NCBI GenBank assembly: GCA_914767715.1
Contig: OU612065.1
Span: 35,714,001 to 35,774,000 of the forward strand
Direction: 5' to 3'
DNA from: Membranipora membranacea
Lineage: Eukaryota > Bryozoa > Gymnolaemata > Cheilostomatida > Membraniporidae
DNA: 60,000 nt
Position 1 is the stretch's first letter; each line of letters opens with the position of its first letter. The notes under the pieces are model-generated. The model worked only from the letters and a program-made list of their open reading frames with translations, ran no database searches and was not told the DNA's origin. A program made the translations under genes and the position numbers. Below are positions 14,701-26,467 of the stretch, one piece after another.

Positions 14701-15694
14701 CAATACCTGAAATTATGCTTGAAAACCCCACTAATAAGTGCCATTATTATTTCCATGCATGATGCCGCTTCAACATCGAGTTAACCTTCATTTAAAACCA
14801 AACCCCCACCAAAACCACTATCATAGTACCATTATAACATCAGGTCACCACTGGCCCTGAACAGCCATATCAGTATGTTTGTATTATATTGTCAGGTTGT
14901 GGAGGCTCCAGCACCTGCTGTGGTTGTCGCAGAGCCTGAGCCAGCTAAGCCAGAGCCTGAGGAGTCGACACCAGCAGAGCCTGTGCCTGCCGAGCCGGTG
15001 CAAAAACCAGAGGCTCCCAAACCAGCAGAACCTGCACCAGCCGCTCAGAACGGTAGTACTGAGGTATGTGCTTTACTCTATATATTACTCTGTATTACTC
15101 TGTACCTCAGATCAAATATTAAACCTAGATATTTTACTTTATCATGTAGCCCGATAACTTGGCAACAATGAGTTACTCAAAAACATATTATATAAATTTA
15201 TATGTTAATGGTGTCAATAGTAATAGCAAATACACATTGGTTTGGATATCAGCTTGCTTTAGCTGTTTTGCTGTGTCAGTTCAAGCTTTTACAATTATAA
15301 AAGATCGCACCAGTATATGTCCAAATCAGATTCCAATTCTGACATGATCTGTCATCATTATCTTATCAATCATCTATGGAGGAAAAGAAAGGTGAAATTA
15401 ACATAAATTAAATGTTGAGTTATCTACCCAACATCAGAGAGGAGAAAACTCTTCAACAGCAACATTTTAATTGTAATGCCCAAAATAATGTTTAGCCGAT
15501 ATAGTTGATTATGGCTCATGTAGAAGACCATCTCAGATACTTATTTCCTTTTGTTTTAGGCACCAGCTATACAATCAATGAAGAAAATGACAGCCGCTGA
15601 GATGAGAGCAGAGTTGGCAAAGAAAAAGAAATCGGATCCACGGAAGGATAACCTTTCTGCAAAGGCAAAGCTTGAAATGTTCAAAAAGCTGTAA
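8795..15694 (+). CDS. NHERF: NHERF/EBP50-type scaffold with a single PDZ domain
   Basis: Six exons: 8795-9185, 11916-11992, 13647-13790 (or from 13644), 14289-14564, 14896-15063 and 15560-15694. They sum to 1191 nt (396 residues) and are in phase throughout. Residues about 6-92 are one PDZ domain closely matching NHERF PDZ1. It has the carboxylate-binding loop SGYGFNLH, then EKGKAGQYVGKV, SPAEAAGLRDGDRIVEVN and HQQVVSRIKAG. The middle is acidic and Pro-rich, with PPPPPA and long A-E-P-E-P repeats spread over three exons. The C-terminus (KAKLEMFKKL) is basic and amphipathic and ends in Phe-x-x-Leu. NHERF proteins end in a similar short ezrin/radixin/moesin-binding helix, so this probably links membrane-protein tails to cortical actin. 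Vertebrate NHERF1/2 have two PDZ domains; this one has one. Exon 3 has a tandem TAG-CAG acceptor that can add one Gln. Confidence 0.9.
9747..9789. mobile_element. Miniature palindromic insertion (27 bp) with 8-bp target duplication
   Basis: The 27-bp segment 9755-9781 starts CATAGAGGTTATTA and ends CTAACTATG. It is flanked on the left (9747-9754) and right (9782-9789) by the identical 8-mer GCCGTTGG. Deleting the 27 bp plus one copy of the repeat restores a plausible empty site. It lies in intron 1 of the NHERF-like gene and shares its ends with the elements at 31161 and 51336. The family assignment is inference. Confidence 0.65.
10535..10581 (+). repeat. 14-bp tandem repeat, about 3 copies
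   Basis: The unit gagtatgtgacagt is repeated about three times without mismatch, within intron 1 of the NHERF-like gene. It is a simple minisatellite with no evident function. Confidence 0.85.
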
Positions 15695-16015
15695 ACCCCA
15701 CACACCATTCAGTTCCCACTTACCAAAAACTCAAACTATCAACATATCAGTTAATTATAAACTGCTATGTGTGCTGATCAACTTTATACAGCCAAAATAA
15801 AAGCGCTCTGAACATTTCCATAAATTAATGCATTTCTATGGCAATCAGAAGATTATCAGGTGTTATTTATAGTTATCCGAGATTTTGTGATATTATCTCT
15901 GCTAGCTGAAAGATGCCATATCAGGCTGGTCAATTATATTTTGTTCTATTATTTACATACTGATTATATTGTGTGACATGAATCATCCATTATATGAACA
16001 CCAATAGCAGTAAAC

Positions 16016-16082
16016 TCTGTCCAGGCCCGATGAGGCTCTGTCCAGGCCCAACGAGGCTCTGTTCAGGCCCGACGACACTCTG
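16016..16082 (+). repeat. 21-bp tandem repeat, 3 degenerate copies, GC-rich
   Basis: Three copies of a unit resembling gctctgtccaggcccgatgag differ by a few substitutions. The unit is clearly GC-richer than its surroundings and lies 320 bp beyond the NHERF-like stop codon, perhaps within the 3' UTR if a distal poly(A) site is used. Confidence 0.75.
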
Positions 16083-18036
16083 CCTAGTATGATCATATCA
16101 ATGTGTCATCATCATTCCTTTATACTGTTGAGTGTTTTTTGGACTTTTTCTCGAGTTTTGATATAATCTTGCCCTTTATACTAACTTATCATCATAAATT
16201 GTAGGATGTAACTGGATTCAGTAGATGAAAGCCCTTCGCTCAATGAATGAATTCCGTCATTTTTGAATAATTACATCATTTAGATGTTTCTTTGAACATT
16301 TTTTTACTGTTTGTCAACTCGATCATATGATTTCTACTTTACTCAATTGTTTTTCACAATAATAGCAGTCACTTGGTGAATACAACTGTACCATTTGATT
16401 CAGACTGCAAAGCTAGATATCAGCAACAACACATTCCATCCTTGTTTACTGATCATTCAATGATCATATTTTAATTGATTGATCTTTTTTGCCTGTATTA
16501 GCAGTTTCTCCCCTCCACCAAAAATGATTATCCAATGTTAAACTCTATCTCTTGTCACTCACAAAGTATATTTTTATAAATGTATGACCTATGATAACTG
16601 CACAGCATGGCCGCCGATGACAACTTAGATGAGTATTGAAAGCACACTGTTTTAAAACCAGATCAGCTATAGAGGGCAATGTCAGGGTCACAAGAGCCTG
16701 CCATGTTAACTAAATTTGGATTTCAAATCGCTGCAACTAAATCAGGCCAAAACTATGATATGATATAAACTCGGAAAATCTGAAATCCTACACACTAGAG
16801 TACCCACTGCATAAACCAAGACTGAGGAATTGTCTGCTCAATAATAATAACTTATCGAATCGTGACTAAGTTATGTTTGAGTTGATATTAAGCCATGTTT
16901 AAGTACCAGAGACATCATAGAGTTTATGTGGGAATGGGAGTGGGATGATAAATAGAAAGGTGTGATGAGAAAACACGCACCCGTGTGATTTGAGCAACTA
17001 CTCTGTTTCTGTTTGATGAATAATTTATTAACTGTAGCTAGAACTTACTACTCTGCTACACACTGTGTTGTGTAATTTTGAATTATAGAAAAGTGGTCCG
17101 CGCTTATTCACCCATTTATTTCACTGAATAATTGATGAGGAATTATTTAATGTGTGTATGATAAATAAGAGAATGTAATGGAAATGGTTTAAGGTAAAAT
17201 CTTTCCATTTCTGTTCTAAACCTGGCCATGAATGAAACCATATTGTGCAATCAATATAGGCAATCAATTCTCAAATCAAATATTTCTAGATCTGACTTGA
17301 ACTGTAATTTTCTCATATTATAAACTTTCACCTTATTCCTCTGGGAAAACTCGGATATTGGAACTTTGAAAGTAAATAGCTGTATGATTGAAGCGCATGC
17401 CTTTGGGGCAAAATAATTCAGGGAGAAAAACATTACATACTGTATCAAAAAGATTGTAAGATATAGAGCGAAAACATTCTATATGAAAAAAGTCGGTCAT
17501 TTTCATAAAATAATAATAATGTACTTTAGTCTTTTATACATCTTTGTGTGAGTGTATTTTACTGTAAATAGATGAAACATGGAATTATAGTAAGTAAATC
17601 ATCAGTTGCCGGCAGCGCCATCAATACACTGTCAAAATGGGCGACGTTTATGTGCAAGAAATTAAGCCAATAGGGTAATTTCCTTTAAGTCTGACAAGAG
17701 AAAATCTTACAGTGAAAATATCACTTAAATCTGAATGAGATCTGAGCAAAATTCTCCTCTATTGCTGCTTCTGTTTTATCACCTACATTTATTTCAAAAA
17801 CAGGAAATTATCTAGTTATTTTAAAGCGTGCTTAATTCCTATTTTAAAATTTCTTTTAGCAATTGGTGTATAGCCGATAAGATGGGCGTTATTATTCCAA
17901 CTGGAAATGACACCACAAATTAAGCGACTGATGCGTTTCAAAAGTTCTCCTATAAAGGAAATTTGTGCGCTGTGAACTTGATTGAATAACAACCACAGTT
18001 TGTTTGAAATAACTATAATCACCGTAAACATCTGAG

Positions 18037-18338
18037 ATGGATGTCAATTCATCATATGAGCAATCTGTGCTCATCAATATTCCGACAGCAGAGCTGCCAA
18101 ACAGCTGTTACCGTTTTGTGTAAGAAATTTGAATTTTGATACCAAGATAGTAATTCATGTTATAACAGAGTTGACTGATATCACCAGACAGCTAAACATT
18201 CTCTGTCACTTTCAATTTGATCTTTTATAATTTTGTAAAATTATTAAACCATTTTATTAAGTGTTGTCCCATAGGCTGAATATTGCATTTAAACGTCTTA
18301 GATCTAAATTTGGTTCGCCTCAAATTGTGGCAAAATAA
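18037..18338 (+). CDS. Weak candidate two-exon microprotein (48 aa)
   Basis: Exons 18037-18119 and 18275-18338 join in phase (GT|G) across a 155-bp GT-AG intron (donor gtaaga, acceptor gttgtcccatag). They give 48 residues starting MDVNSSYEQSV. The second half is basic and potentially helical (LNIAFKRLRSKFG). An in-frame stop lies just upstream of the ATG. There is no recognisable family and no promoter I can point to. A chance in-phase join of two short open segments is quite possible. Confidence 0.22.
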
Positions 18339-19695
18339 CAAATAATCAGTATTGCACAGTGGTCAAAAATGGAAAAATTGCTCTCAAGTCTAAATGTCAC
18401 AATAATTTACAGCCTGCCTGGACAAGCTTTGTTTGAGGGAGGATCCCCACCCTACTAGTACAGGCCACTCAGCAGGATTGAATACTTAGTGATGCTGAGC
18501 TTACTTATCTCAGTGAATCATTCACCACAATCACAAGGCAGCACCACATGACAAAACAGTGCCTATAGTATATTAGCTCTTGGTTTGTGTTTACAACCAT
18601 AACCCTGCTCATGTCTAATAAAATCGGTGTTTTCTGATGTATAAATCTCCCTCCTTCCTAAAAAGTGACCAGCATGTATAGCTCTTTAACCTTTTTTGTG
18701 TATTATTCATTGAGAAGAATCGACGCATTCTCAATTTTAACCATAGGTAACTTCTGCCACAGCCAGTTCTTTATCTCCTCGTTGCCTCTTACTCTGAGAC
18801 TAACACAGCCTCTTTCATAATTAATATGATTATTTAGGCTATTTGTTTGATTATTTGTCAAATTCTTTTAGTTGCTGACCATTACTATTATTGCTCTAGC
18901 TAGCTGTCATGTTTTGTACATAAAAAGAAGTAAAAACAAATATTTATATATAATTATGAAGATATCATTTTCATTATTTTTATTTTTGATATAATATTCA
19001 TAAATATATACCTAATTGTTTTTTAACTTCTTAGTGATGACATGGGTGGTAATCATTTATTGGATGGAAATTTAGCTACGAAACGGAAACATAAGAGCTG
19101 GAGGTGTATATTTAGTTCATCAAACCTCAAAATAGATAGTCAAGATAGAATAGATATAGTAGGGAGGATTATCATTTGAAAGAATATCTGAACTATTTTT
19201 GTACAACAACAGTCCAAATGATTAATAATGTTTTAATCAGTCCAAGAAATTATTCACAAGTGTGGGAGTTGTTGTCGAAACGGAACTTAACTTTGATTTG
19301 TGATTTTTACAATCAACCTGCATATAGCACTGTTTCTTTAGCACAATTTAAGCCAGCACGTCAGTGCACCTCTGAATTATCAATTTTATTGACACCTAAC
19401 TGTCACATAGAAAATGTGTGCCCCGCCTCACATGCGAAGCCACACGATTGCATAACTATTAATAGCCCCGAGCCCATCAGCACATTTCTATGCGCTGCCA
19501 CAATTCTCTCCGCCCATTGTCTCAAGCTGCCAGGGGTTGCGTCGTCGATGGTAATTACTCTCTTATCTCTAACAGCTGTATGTGTCACATTGGATAAGTT
19601 CCTTCCCACTTTATTGATCCTTAGAATAAATACTATATCACTAAAATCGTAAAAACTGTTTAGCTTTACACCCATCAGTCCATTTGTACTGGTTG

Positions 19696-19704
19696 TATAT
19701 AAAT
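19696..19704 (+). promoter_or_regulatory. TATA box of the secreted C-x3-C precursor
   Basis: TATATAAAT lies 112 nt upstream of the first ATG (19816). A start site about 30 nt downstream would give a 5' leader of roughly 90 nt. A TATA promoter fits a cell-type-specific peptide gene rather than a housekeeping one. Confidence 0.5.
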
Positions 19705-19815
19705 GTGAATGTCAGAGCAGATACTATCAATTGGACATCTCACCTCAAACTGTTCTTGCTGACTCTTTGCTTGCAAAGGTCAAACATAGCCAGGCAGCGT
19801 TTTCTCATCAGCAGT

Positions 19816-21084
19816 ATGGAGATGAAAAGGAGTTATATCGTTATAGTGTTAAGCTGTTATTTTATGTCAACGGCTTTGGCGAACCCGCTGTACAGCGGCT
19901 GTTTTGATAGCTGCATGTCGGACTATTCTGAGTCAGTATCAGATCTGAACAATTTTTGGCTGCAGGAGTTTTGTAAGGTTGATTGCAACCGAGGGGGAAA
20001 TGGAGATATGCTCTCATCTGAAGGAGGTAGTTTATTTTCTTATTCTTACTCATAATAATATGGTTTGTCATTGTCAGATAGAATATTGTGGCTCTTTTTA
20101 TACGAAGCAACTCAAGCCATTTAGGGTGTGTCTTAGGTTATCCTACTGACGGAACTCTATCTATTCTAATTACTAGTCAAAAATATATTTGGCTCTAGAT
20201 TGAGTAACAGATTTATTTTTTACCAGCCTTAGAGTTGTTCCCTACAGGTCACGGAACCAAAAGCTGGGATCAAGGGGTTTACTCCCTGCGCCTAACTGGA
20301 ATGCTAACTACTTTCTGAAAATCATCTCAAAACTTTCTTTCTGACTTTTGACAATGTCATCAGTTCATTATTGGAAACTGACTTGGTGGTGACGCATTTA
20401 TCTAACGGCTAAAACAAGGCTGTCAGGAATCTAATTTATGATTTGACATCGAATCATATTTATTAACGAAAAAGAGTCATTCAGGAATTTCAGAGGTGTG
20501 TGAAAATGTGTTTTCTATCTCAGAAAATCAAATAATCAAGATTTAATTGTCTTTGTTTCAATATATCTTCCTGACTTTGTGACTTTGTGACATGATTTGT
20601 GAATCAAATTGCTAATTAACTGACAGATATGGGGAAGCATCGCATATTCTAAAATGATCTCAGCATTTTCTATATGTTTAATTGGTACTTTTGTGCTTCA
20701 TAAACCTCAGAAACATTATTTTTGACGTGATTTCAATACTTATCATGGCAACGGAAACACATTCAAACCTCCTCTTAGAAACAGGGAGAAATAACATAAT
20801 TTTTCCAATGAACAAGTATCGTTACAACTTGTTACATTGACCCTAGTTGTTACAATTGACCCAGATTTGTAAACTTAATCACACAGCAAACATTTGTATT
20901 TTTTCTCTCTACAGTTGAGCAGCAGCAGGACACAGCAGAGTCATCAGATTCAGTAGACAATGAGCTTCAGAGTAAGAAAAACTGGTCCTGGTACTGGCAG
21001 GACAGTACCAGCAGTGAAGGAGACAGATCTGGGTACAGGAAACGTTACCTCGAGGGTAGAGATAAATTCGTACATTTTGGCTGA
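19816..21084 (+). CDS. Secreted peptide precursor, C-x3-C ... C-x3-C with amidation-ready C-terminus
   Basis: Two exons, 19816-20026 and 20915-21084, join in phase (G|TT) to give 126 residues. Residues 1-22 are a clear signal peptide (SYIVIVLSCYFMSTALA), with predicted cleavage before NPLYSGC. The mature part holds only four cysteines, arranged CFDSC, 19 residues, CKVDC. This twin C-x3-C spacing is typical of a disulfide-linked helical hairpin. An acidic linker follows, then KK-NWSWYWQDS and RKR. The C-terminus YLEGRDKFVHFG ends exactly on Gly before the stop, so cleavage after RKR and alpha-amidation would yield an 11-residue peptide ending in Phe-amide. A second Met lies two codons after the first; either start keeps the signal peptide. 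I do not recognise the family. A neuropeptide/hormone or a secreted helical-hairpin effector are both possible. Confidence 0.75.
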
Positions 21085-23232
21085 ATGTGAACCATTATAA
21101 AAAAACTCAATTATCATTAGCAAAAAATCTGTCTGTCAAAATATGTTCTTGTCTATAAATTAGGGGAGGGTTCTCTTTGACTTGTTATTGATTCTGGACT
21201 GTAGTAAGTGTGATAAAAATGCTACACCATCATCAACGGATATTTCAGCGCTGACAAACAATTCAGATCAAGATGCCAAGTCCTTATTTTGCCAAAGAAA
21301 TACCATTGGAAGTTAACATAAAATCCTTACACATTTAATTTTTTCGTTACTTTTTTATTTCCCGTAATTTTATTTCTTTTAATCGGCTGAAATTTAGATG
21401 AATTGTATCAAAATACTAGTGAGCTTGTTTTTAATCTGGTAGTGAAGCTAATATTAGTGGAAACTCACTGATATGTCGATCACTTGGTCAAACATATAAC
21501 TCATGTTTTTTCCACGCCAGAATATTACGTGATTTCAGCATTCGGTCAATAAAATTCTCTAATAATTAAAGGACAGCTTAAAATTACAACACATATTAAT
21601 TTCCTCTTCTAAGGATTGACTAACAGCAATTTTGTTCTTTCGTCCCTTTCATGTTAAGGATCCCTTTTGTTCCCACCTCTTCTGAGGCTTCCCATTATTA
21701 ACTGTGATGAATCAAAAGTGCAAAAGTAAAACTAAATTTGTCATACCGAGTCCAGGGTAACACAACCAAGGTCAGTGTCGTACTGCCTTGTCTGGAAATG
21801 GCAAAAACCTGATAGGGGGTCTTGCACATTTTTTGGCTTGCTCTCTATGTGGTATTATATACAATGTTAGCCAAAGCGCAGTTCACGAGATAAATGATCA
21901 AACAGCGAATGTGGTTATTCTTTTATGTCCAAGCAGATATACAGGTTTTTATGTTCCTGTTGGCTGTTTATTTGGTACAGCACACAACCTTGTCGCCAAC
22001 TGTGCGTTTTGCAATAATGCGGACAAACCTGCCAAAATTTATTTTTAAAGTATCAAAAACACAGCTAGCTATGACATGAATCGGCAGTCTTATTGTGGAA
22101 GTTGACAATTCAGGTGGATATACTTGTTGACTAACGGACCGGTGACTGTGTGAGATTCTCAATAATAAGACGGCTTCTGATTTTATCACACTGAATGCCA
22201 CGACTTAGAGGCGAGTATTTTGCTTGTTCAGATCTTGGCAAACTCATCACTCTTAGGCTTGTTACTGGAGACAGTGCACTTAGTGATACTTATAGTATGA
22301 TGGTGCAATCAAGTGGGAGTAAAATATCGAGAACGATGAAAGACTTACAAAAGAAAGAAATAACAAAAATCAATCAGTTAAAAAGGGAAGCGCTATAACT
22401 GTAATGGCCTATGGAATTAATATCTTAGAAAGTCCAAAAAGGAAGTGCTTAGCATATATATAGGAGGCTGGCTACCAATAATAACAGCGCAAAGCGTAGA
22501 AAGGAAATGCAAAAGGAAGGTAACGGCGGATATTGCCGAGTGCGGTTGAAAGGAAGTGTAATGAATTTGAGCAAGACTAGAATTCCCCTATGTACTCTCT
22601 CTCACACAGTTACAGCTAGTACACAGTATGAGGTCATTATACTGATAGAATTATGAATTCTGATTCAATCAATAGCTGGGGGCTGTCGTCAGACAAGAGG
22701 GCAAGAGTCTGAGGGGGGCGCCGAGACTATCGAATGATAAGATTTGTATTGCAAATATATTATTCTAAAAATAAATATAACATCATATTTTTCATCATAA
22801 ATAATAGAAACCTACAGGAGGACAAAGAAAGAGCTTAGGGAGCACAACTTAACTGTTCCATGACTTCGAAATAAGATAAAAAAAGATGTGGCATGAAATG
22901 AAAATACCTATAGCATGAGACAGAGTGTTCAGAAGTTGTCTACCGTGATTATAATTAGTACCAACTCATTGAGTGAAAAACAATGGGCAATTCCCATGTG
23001 TGACTGGAAAAAATGACTATTGATAACTGGACAGGATCATCGAAAAACGTTCTGTAGAAGAATTATTATTTTGATTATGAGATGTTTAATGTGTGCATGA
23101 ATATCTGCATGAGTTCAATTGGTTGCGTCGATATGAGAAAGTTGTATGTGAGTTCCGTACAGGTGCACTCGCTGCAGAGTTGTGCATTGTGTCGCTTCTC
23201 GGATCAATGTTGCTCAGCACTCTACATCAGAC
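21085..23232. other. Convergent intergenic region between two secreted-peptide genes
   Basis: The 3' ends of the plus-strand C-x3-C gene and the minus-strand C-x7-C gene face each other here. Open frames at 21788-22048 and 22195-22398 have no splice context or recognisable motif. Several GGAAGT words occur around 22430-22560 but I assign no function to them. Confidence 0.45.
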
Positions 23233-26200
23233 CTATTTAGCCCATATTTGGTCACATGACTGGCCTGTTAATTGAATACAGAGTTTGTCATTCTGATTTC
23301 TGAAACAGAGAATACAGGAGCACAATTATAGAATGTCTGAACTCCATTCAAATCACTGCTCAAATGACTTATCATCACCTCCAATATAGCATCACTGTTT
23401 TTCAGTCTGAATGTGTGTCTGATATATACCTGCTTCTAACAAAATTAGCAACATTGGAATCAATATCAACATTTTGCCTTCCAGTTGCTAGATTATGAAG
23501 GCATGGAAAGGAATGAAATGCTTTTTTTCCAAGTCTGTCGTTAAAAACCAAAAACTACTGAATTTTGCCTAACGCTTGAAATGAGAGTTGTTTGTACCTG
23601 AACATTATAAGGACAACTCCCAAAAGATTTATATGACTAGCTCATCCAGCCAGGGAAGGTGAAAACACATGTGTGAAGAGCACAGTCTAGAGGACAATTC
23701 TGTCTTGATCATTTTCAATAACCCACCAAACTCTAATAAAAGGGTCAGGCTAAAACATATATTTTGTTCGCTCTGAAGGTTAGCGGGTTATTTCCAAGTC
23801 AGATAATGAGGGGCCTCTGCTTGCACTCAAACTATATTTCAAGTTTGGTTTTGGACAACTATTTTCAATGAAACGTGATATTTCGTTGCATTAATTTCAC
23901 TCCAATTCATCTAATATCACATAATATAGAGCAGCACATTTACCCGGAAAGTGGGATACATTTATACTATGTATCAGAGCCACTTTCTACTCACCTCTCA
24001 ATATCCAGCTGTGTTTGTAGACTGATAAGATATTGCAGTATTTTTGTTTCGCTGACTGGTTCCTTTGTTGGTTCCATTCTGAAATGAGAAATGTAGATTT
24101 CTATCACTGTTGTTTGCAATCTGGTACCATTCTAATCTATTCTAAGTGCTTTTTCGATGACACCAAAAAATTTGAATTTGCATTAGTTTCACGGTGATTA
24201 ACTGATCATGGTAATCTTATAATGCATGTCAAATGAGAACAATTTTATCCTGTCAAGACTGTTATCCTGTATCCTGTTAGACATCAAATCAATCCACCGC
24301 AGTCTCACGCTGAGGCAGGATGTGTCTGAGTCAAACATTGACTGGATTAGTTGAACAGCAGCAAATAAATTCAACCAGCTCTATTTTGAAGCAAAATAAT
24401 TGGAACAAATATATAGACATTCCCACAGGTGGGATAGGTGAGAAGTAAAAGCTTACCTGAGCTCACTCTCATCTCTGATGTATTCCCGAGGTATTTCTCT
24501 CGCATTGAAGCCTAGTGAGGGGGATACTCTTCGCACCATGCCAGTGGAGTCATCAATTCTTCTTTTTGCGCCAAAGAAATTTTTAGCACCTGCAAAATGA
24601 TCACGGCTATTAACTATTTGTATGTGACGATATGAGGAAACTATTCGGTCTTCGTCAATGTTATTGTATATATTTAGATTGTAAGGGTAATATGCTACCC
24701 TACATGGTTAGTTAGAGTAGTGTCAGAGAGAAAGCCCTTTCAATCTTGACCTAGAGTTTACATGCTCAGTTCTGAAGCTCTAACTGCTTGACCACACTGA
24801 CCCAATTTTTTTGGAAAGCTGATGGCCTGATGCAATTATATCTAACCTGCTTGCAATTGAATTACAATTGGACGAAAATATGAAGCATCACAACAGAGAG
24901 TAATTGAACATACCGTTCATATATGCCGTCTCCCAAGTACCACAGTCATTAGAGAAGTTTATAGCACAGTTACGTTTTCTACAAAATACAAATAAAGTTT
25001 TTATCTTAAAATAGTCTGGTTGCCTTTAACTATGAGAGGGAAGCAGTTTATCAGTTGTCTAAAAGGCTTTGATAGGACGGTAGAAAGTTTCTTTAGTTGT
25101 AAAGACTTCTTGATGGCAAATACATGTCATTGCAAGGCTCAGAATGATACTGATACATATCAAGCTCTCATCAGATTATGGGAGGCACCAACATTTACAG
25201 CACTAGGTTGGTTATTGAAGCTCCATCAATGCACACCTTGACACCTTTCATCGAACTCAGACGTCAAGGAAAATTACTTCATCAACTTGTAAGACTTGGC
25301 TGTTAAATTAAGTTTTACTTACCTTGGTAAAGGAACTGATTCAGACTGTGAATCTCTACTGCGAGGAGGTTTGATCTTCAACGCTTCTGGAGGGCTGGGG
25401 GTTGAATATGTTTGTAGGTTTTTCCTCAGATCTGCTATCAGCTTACTTAAAGCTTCAGCATCACTAAAATACAGAACAAATAACTTCATATCTCACCAAG
25501 CATGTTTGATGAAATGTTTTTAAATTATTGATAATATTTTTTACATACTTTTTTAATCAGATTAACTGTGAAATGTTAAATATTTAATGTGGATTTTATA
25601 CCTGTGAGTGTCAATATTATTATACTCCGATTCAAAATTAGCGAAATAAGGAAAATTGATTTTCAGCAGATCTTGTTCTTCTAAAGACTTTTTAGTTGAG
25701 AGTTTCGTTAAAAATGAATTGAGAGAAAGAAACTGAGAGCAAAAATTAAATTTTAATGAGGATTTTCATCATCTAGATAAAATTATTTGCAGCACTGCAA
25801 AGAGTTCCCTCGACGATAATAATACATAGCCAAAAGATTTAGCACAAAATCGAGAGTTGCCTTTCCTTTTTTAAAACCAGACAGCTGAGCAAGCGGCAAG
25901 CGCCAATACAGACACAATGACAATTTAGTATGAATTATAAATAATCTAACAAAATTCTTATAATTGACTGATTGTTCAAAGAATTTTCAACAAGTGAGAA
26001 AAAACATAACTATTGAGATAAAAATGAATCAATATTAAACGGTTTTTTTCAAGCATATACTTTTATGGCGCATGTATTTTTGATAAAATACAAAGTCACG
26101 TGTATTCCCTGGATGCACACTATTGAGACTTCGTGACCTTTTCTCTAGAATTTTAACGGCTGTGCCTAGCTATAAATTGCATTCTTCAAATCAGAGGAAT

Positions 26201-26467
26201 CTCTGTGACTGTAGGATGAACCTTTCCCTCCCCAGCTGTGGTTTAAACCATATTTTCCAGTTTGTTATGGAAATGAGACGGACCTTAGTTGTGTAAGCTG
26301 TTGATTTGGGTGCCAGACGTATGAAATGTCTTCTGATTTATCAAATTAACAAGACTGAACAACCAAGCGATAAACTCTCACCTGTTTGATTTTTCTGTGT
26401 TTGAGAGAGGAGCTGAATATACAGCGCACACCAGTAAGGAAAACAACAGACCATAGATTGTATTCAT
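23233..26467 (-). CDS. Prohormone-like secreted precursor with two C-x7-C rings
   Basis: Minus-strand exons are 26467-26382, 25732-25602, 25463-25323, 24978-24914, 24589-24457, 24078-23995 and 23299-23233 (stop at 23233). All junctions from the second exon on are in phase. The first (phase 2 into phase 0) is not, so a small exon is missing or one boundary is misplaced. The protein starts MNTIYGLLFSLLVCAVYSA, a signal peptide. A cysteine-free propeptide follows, then PLPRKR. The next segment, NCAINFSNDCGTW, continues to AYMNGAKNFFGA before KRR. The last exon has a second ring, LCIQLTGQSCDQIW. Both rings are C-x7-C with Trp 3-4 residues later. Dibasic sites around the first ring are standard prohormone-convertase signals. 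An N-terminal two-Cys ring recalls calcitonin-type peptides, but the Pro-amide end is absent, so I do not assign a family. Confidence 0.7.

Larger units (their letters stand above)
15695..19695. other. NHERF-like 3' UTR and intergenic stretch
   Basis: A poly(A)-signal-like aataaa lies about 100 nt after the NHERF stop (near 15797), and a 21-bp repeat lies at 16016. The remainder is AT-rich. It contains one weak two-exon microprotein candidate (18037-18338). An exon-like open fragment starts at 19035 after the acceptor aacttcttag, and it contains ATKRKHKSWRCIF, but I found no partner exon. I see nothing else I can support. Confidence 0.5.

Noticed and set aside
19176-19675. 158-codon plus-strand frame and overlapping 90-codon minus-strand frame
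   Set aside because: No splice context, no family motif, and composition typical of chance. The TATA box and start of the C-x3-C gene lie just downstream.
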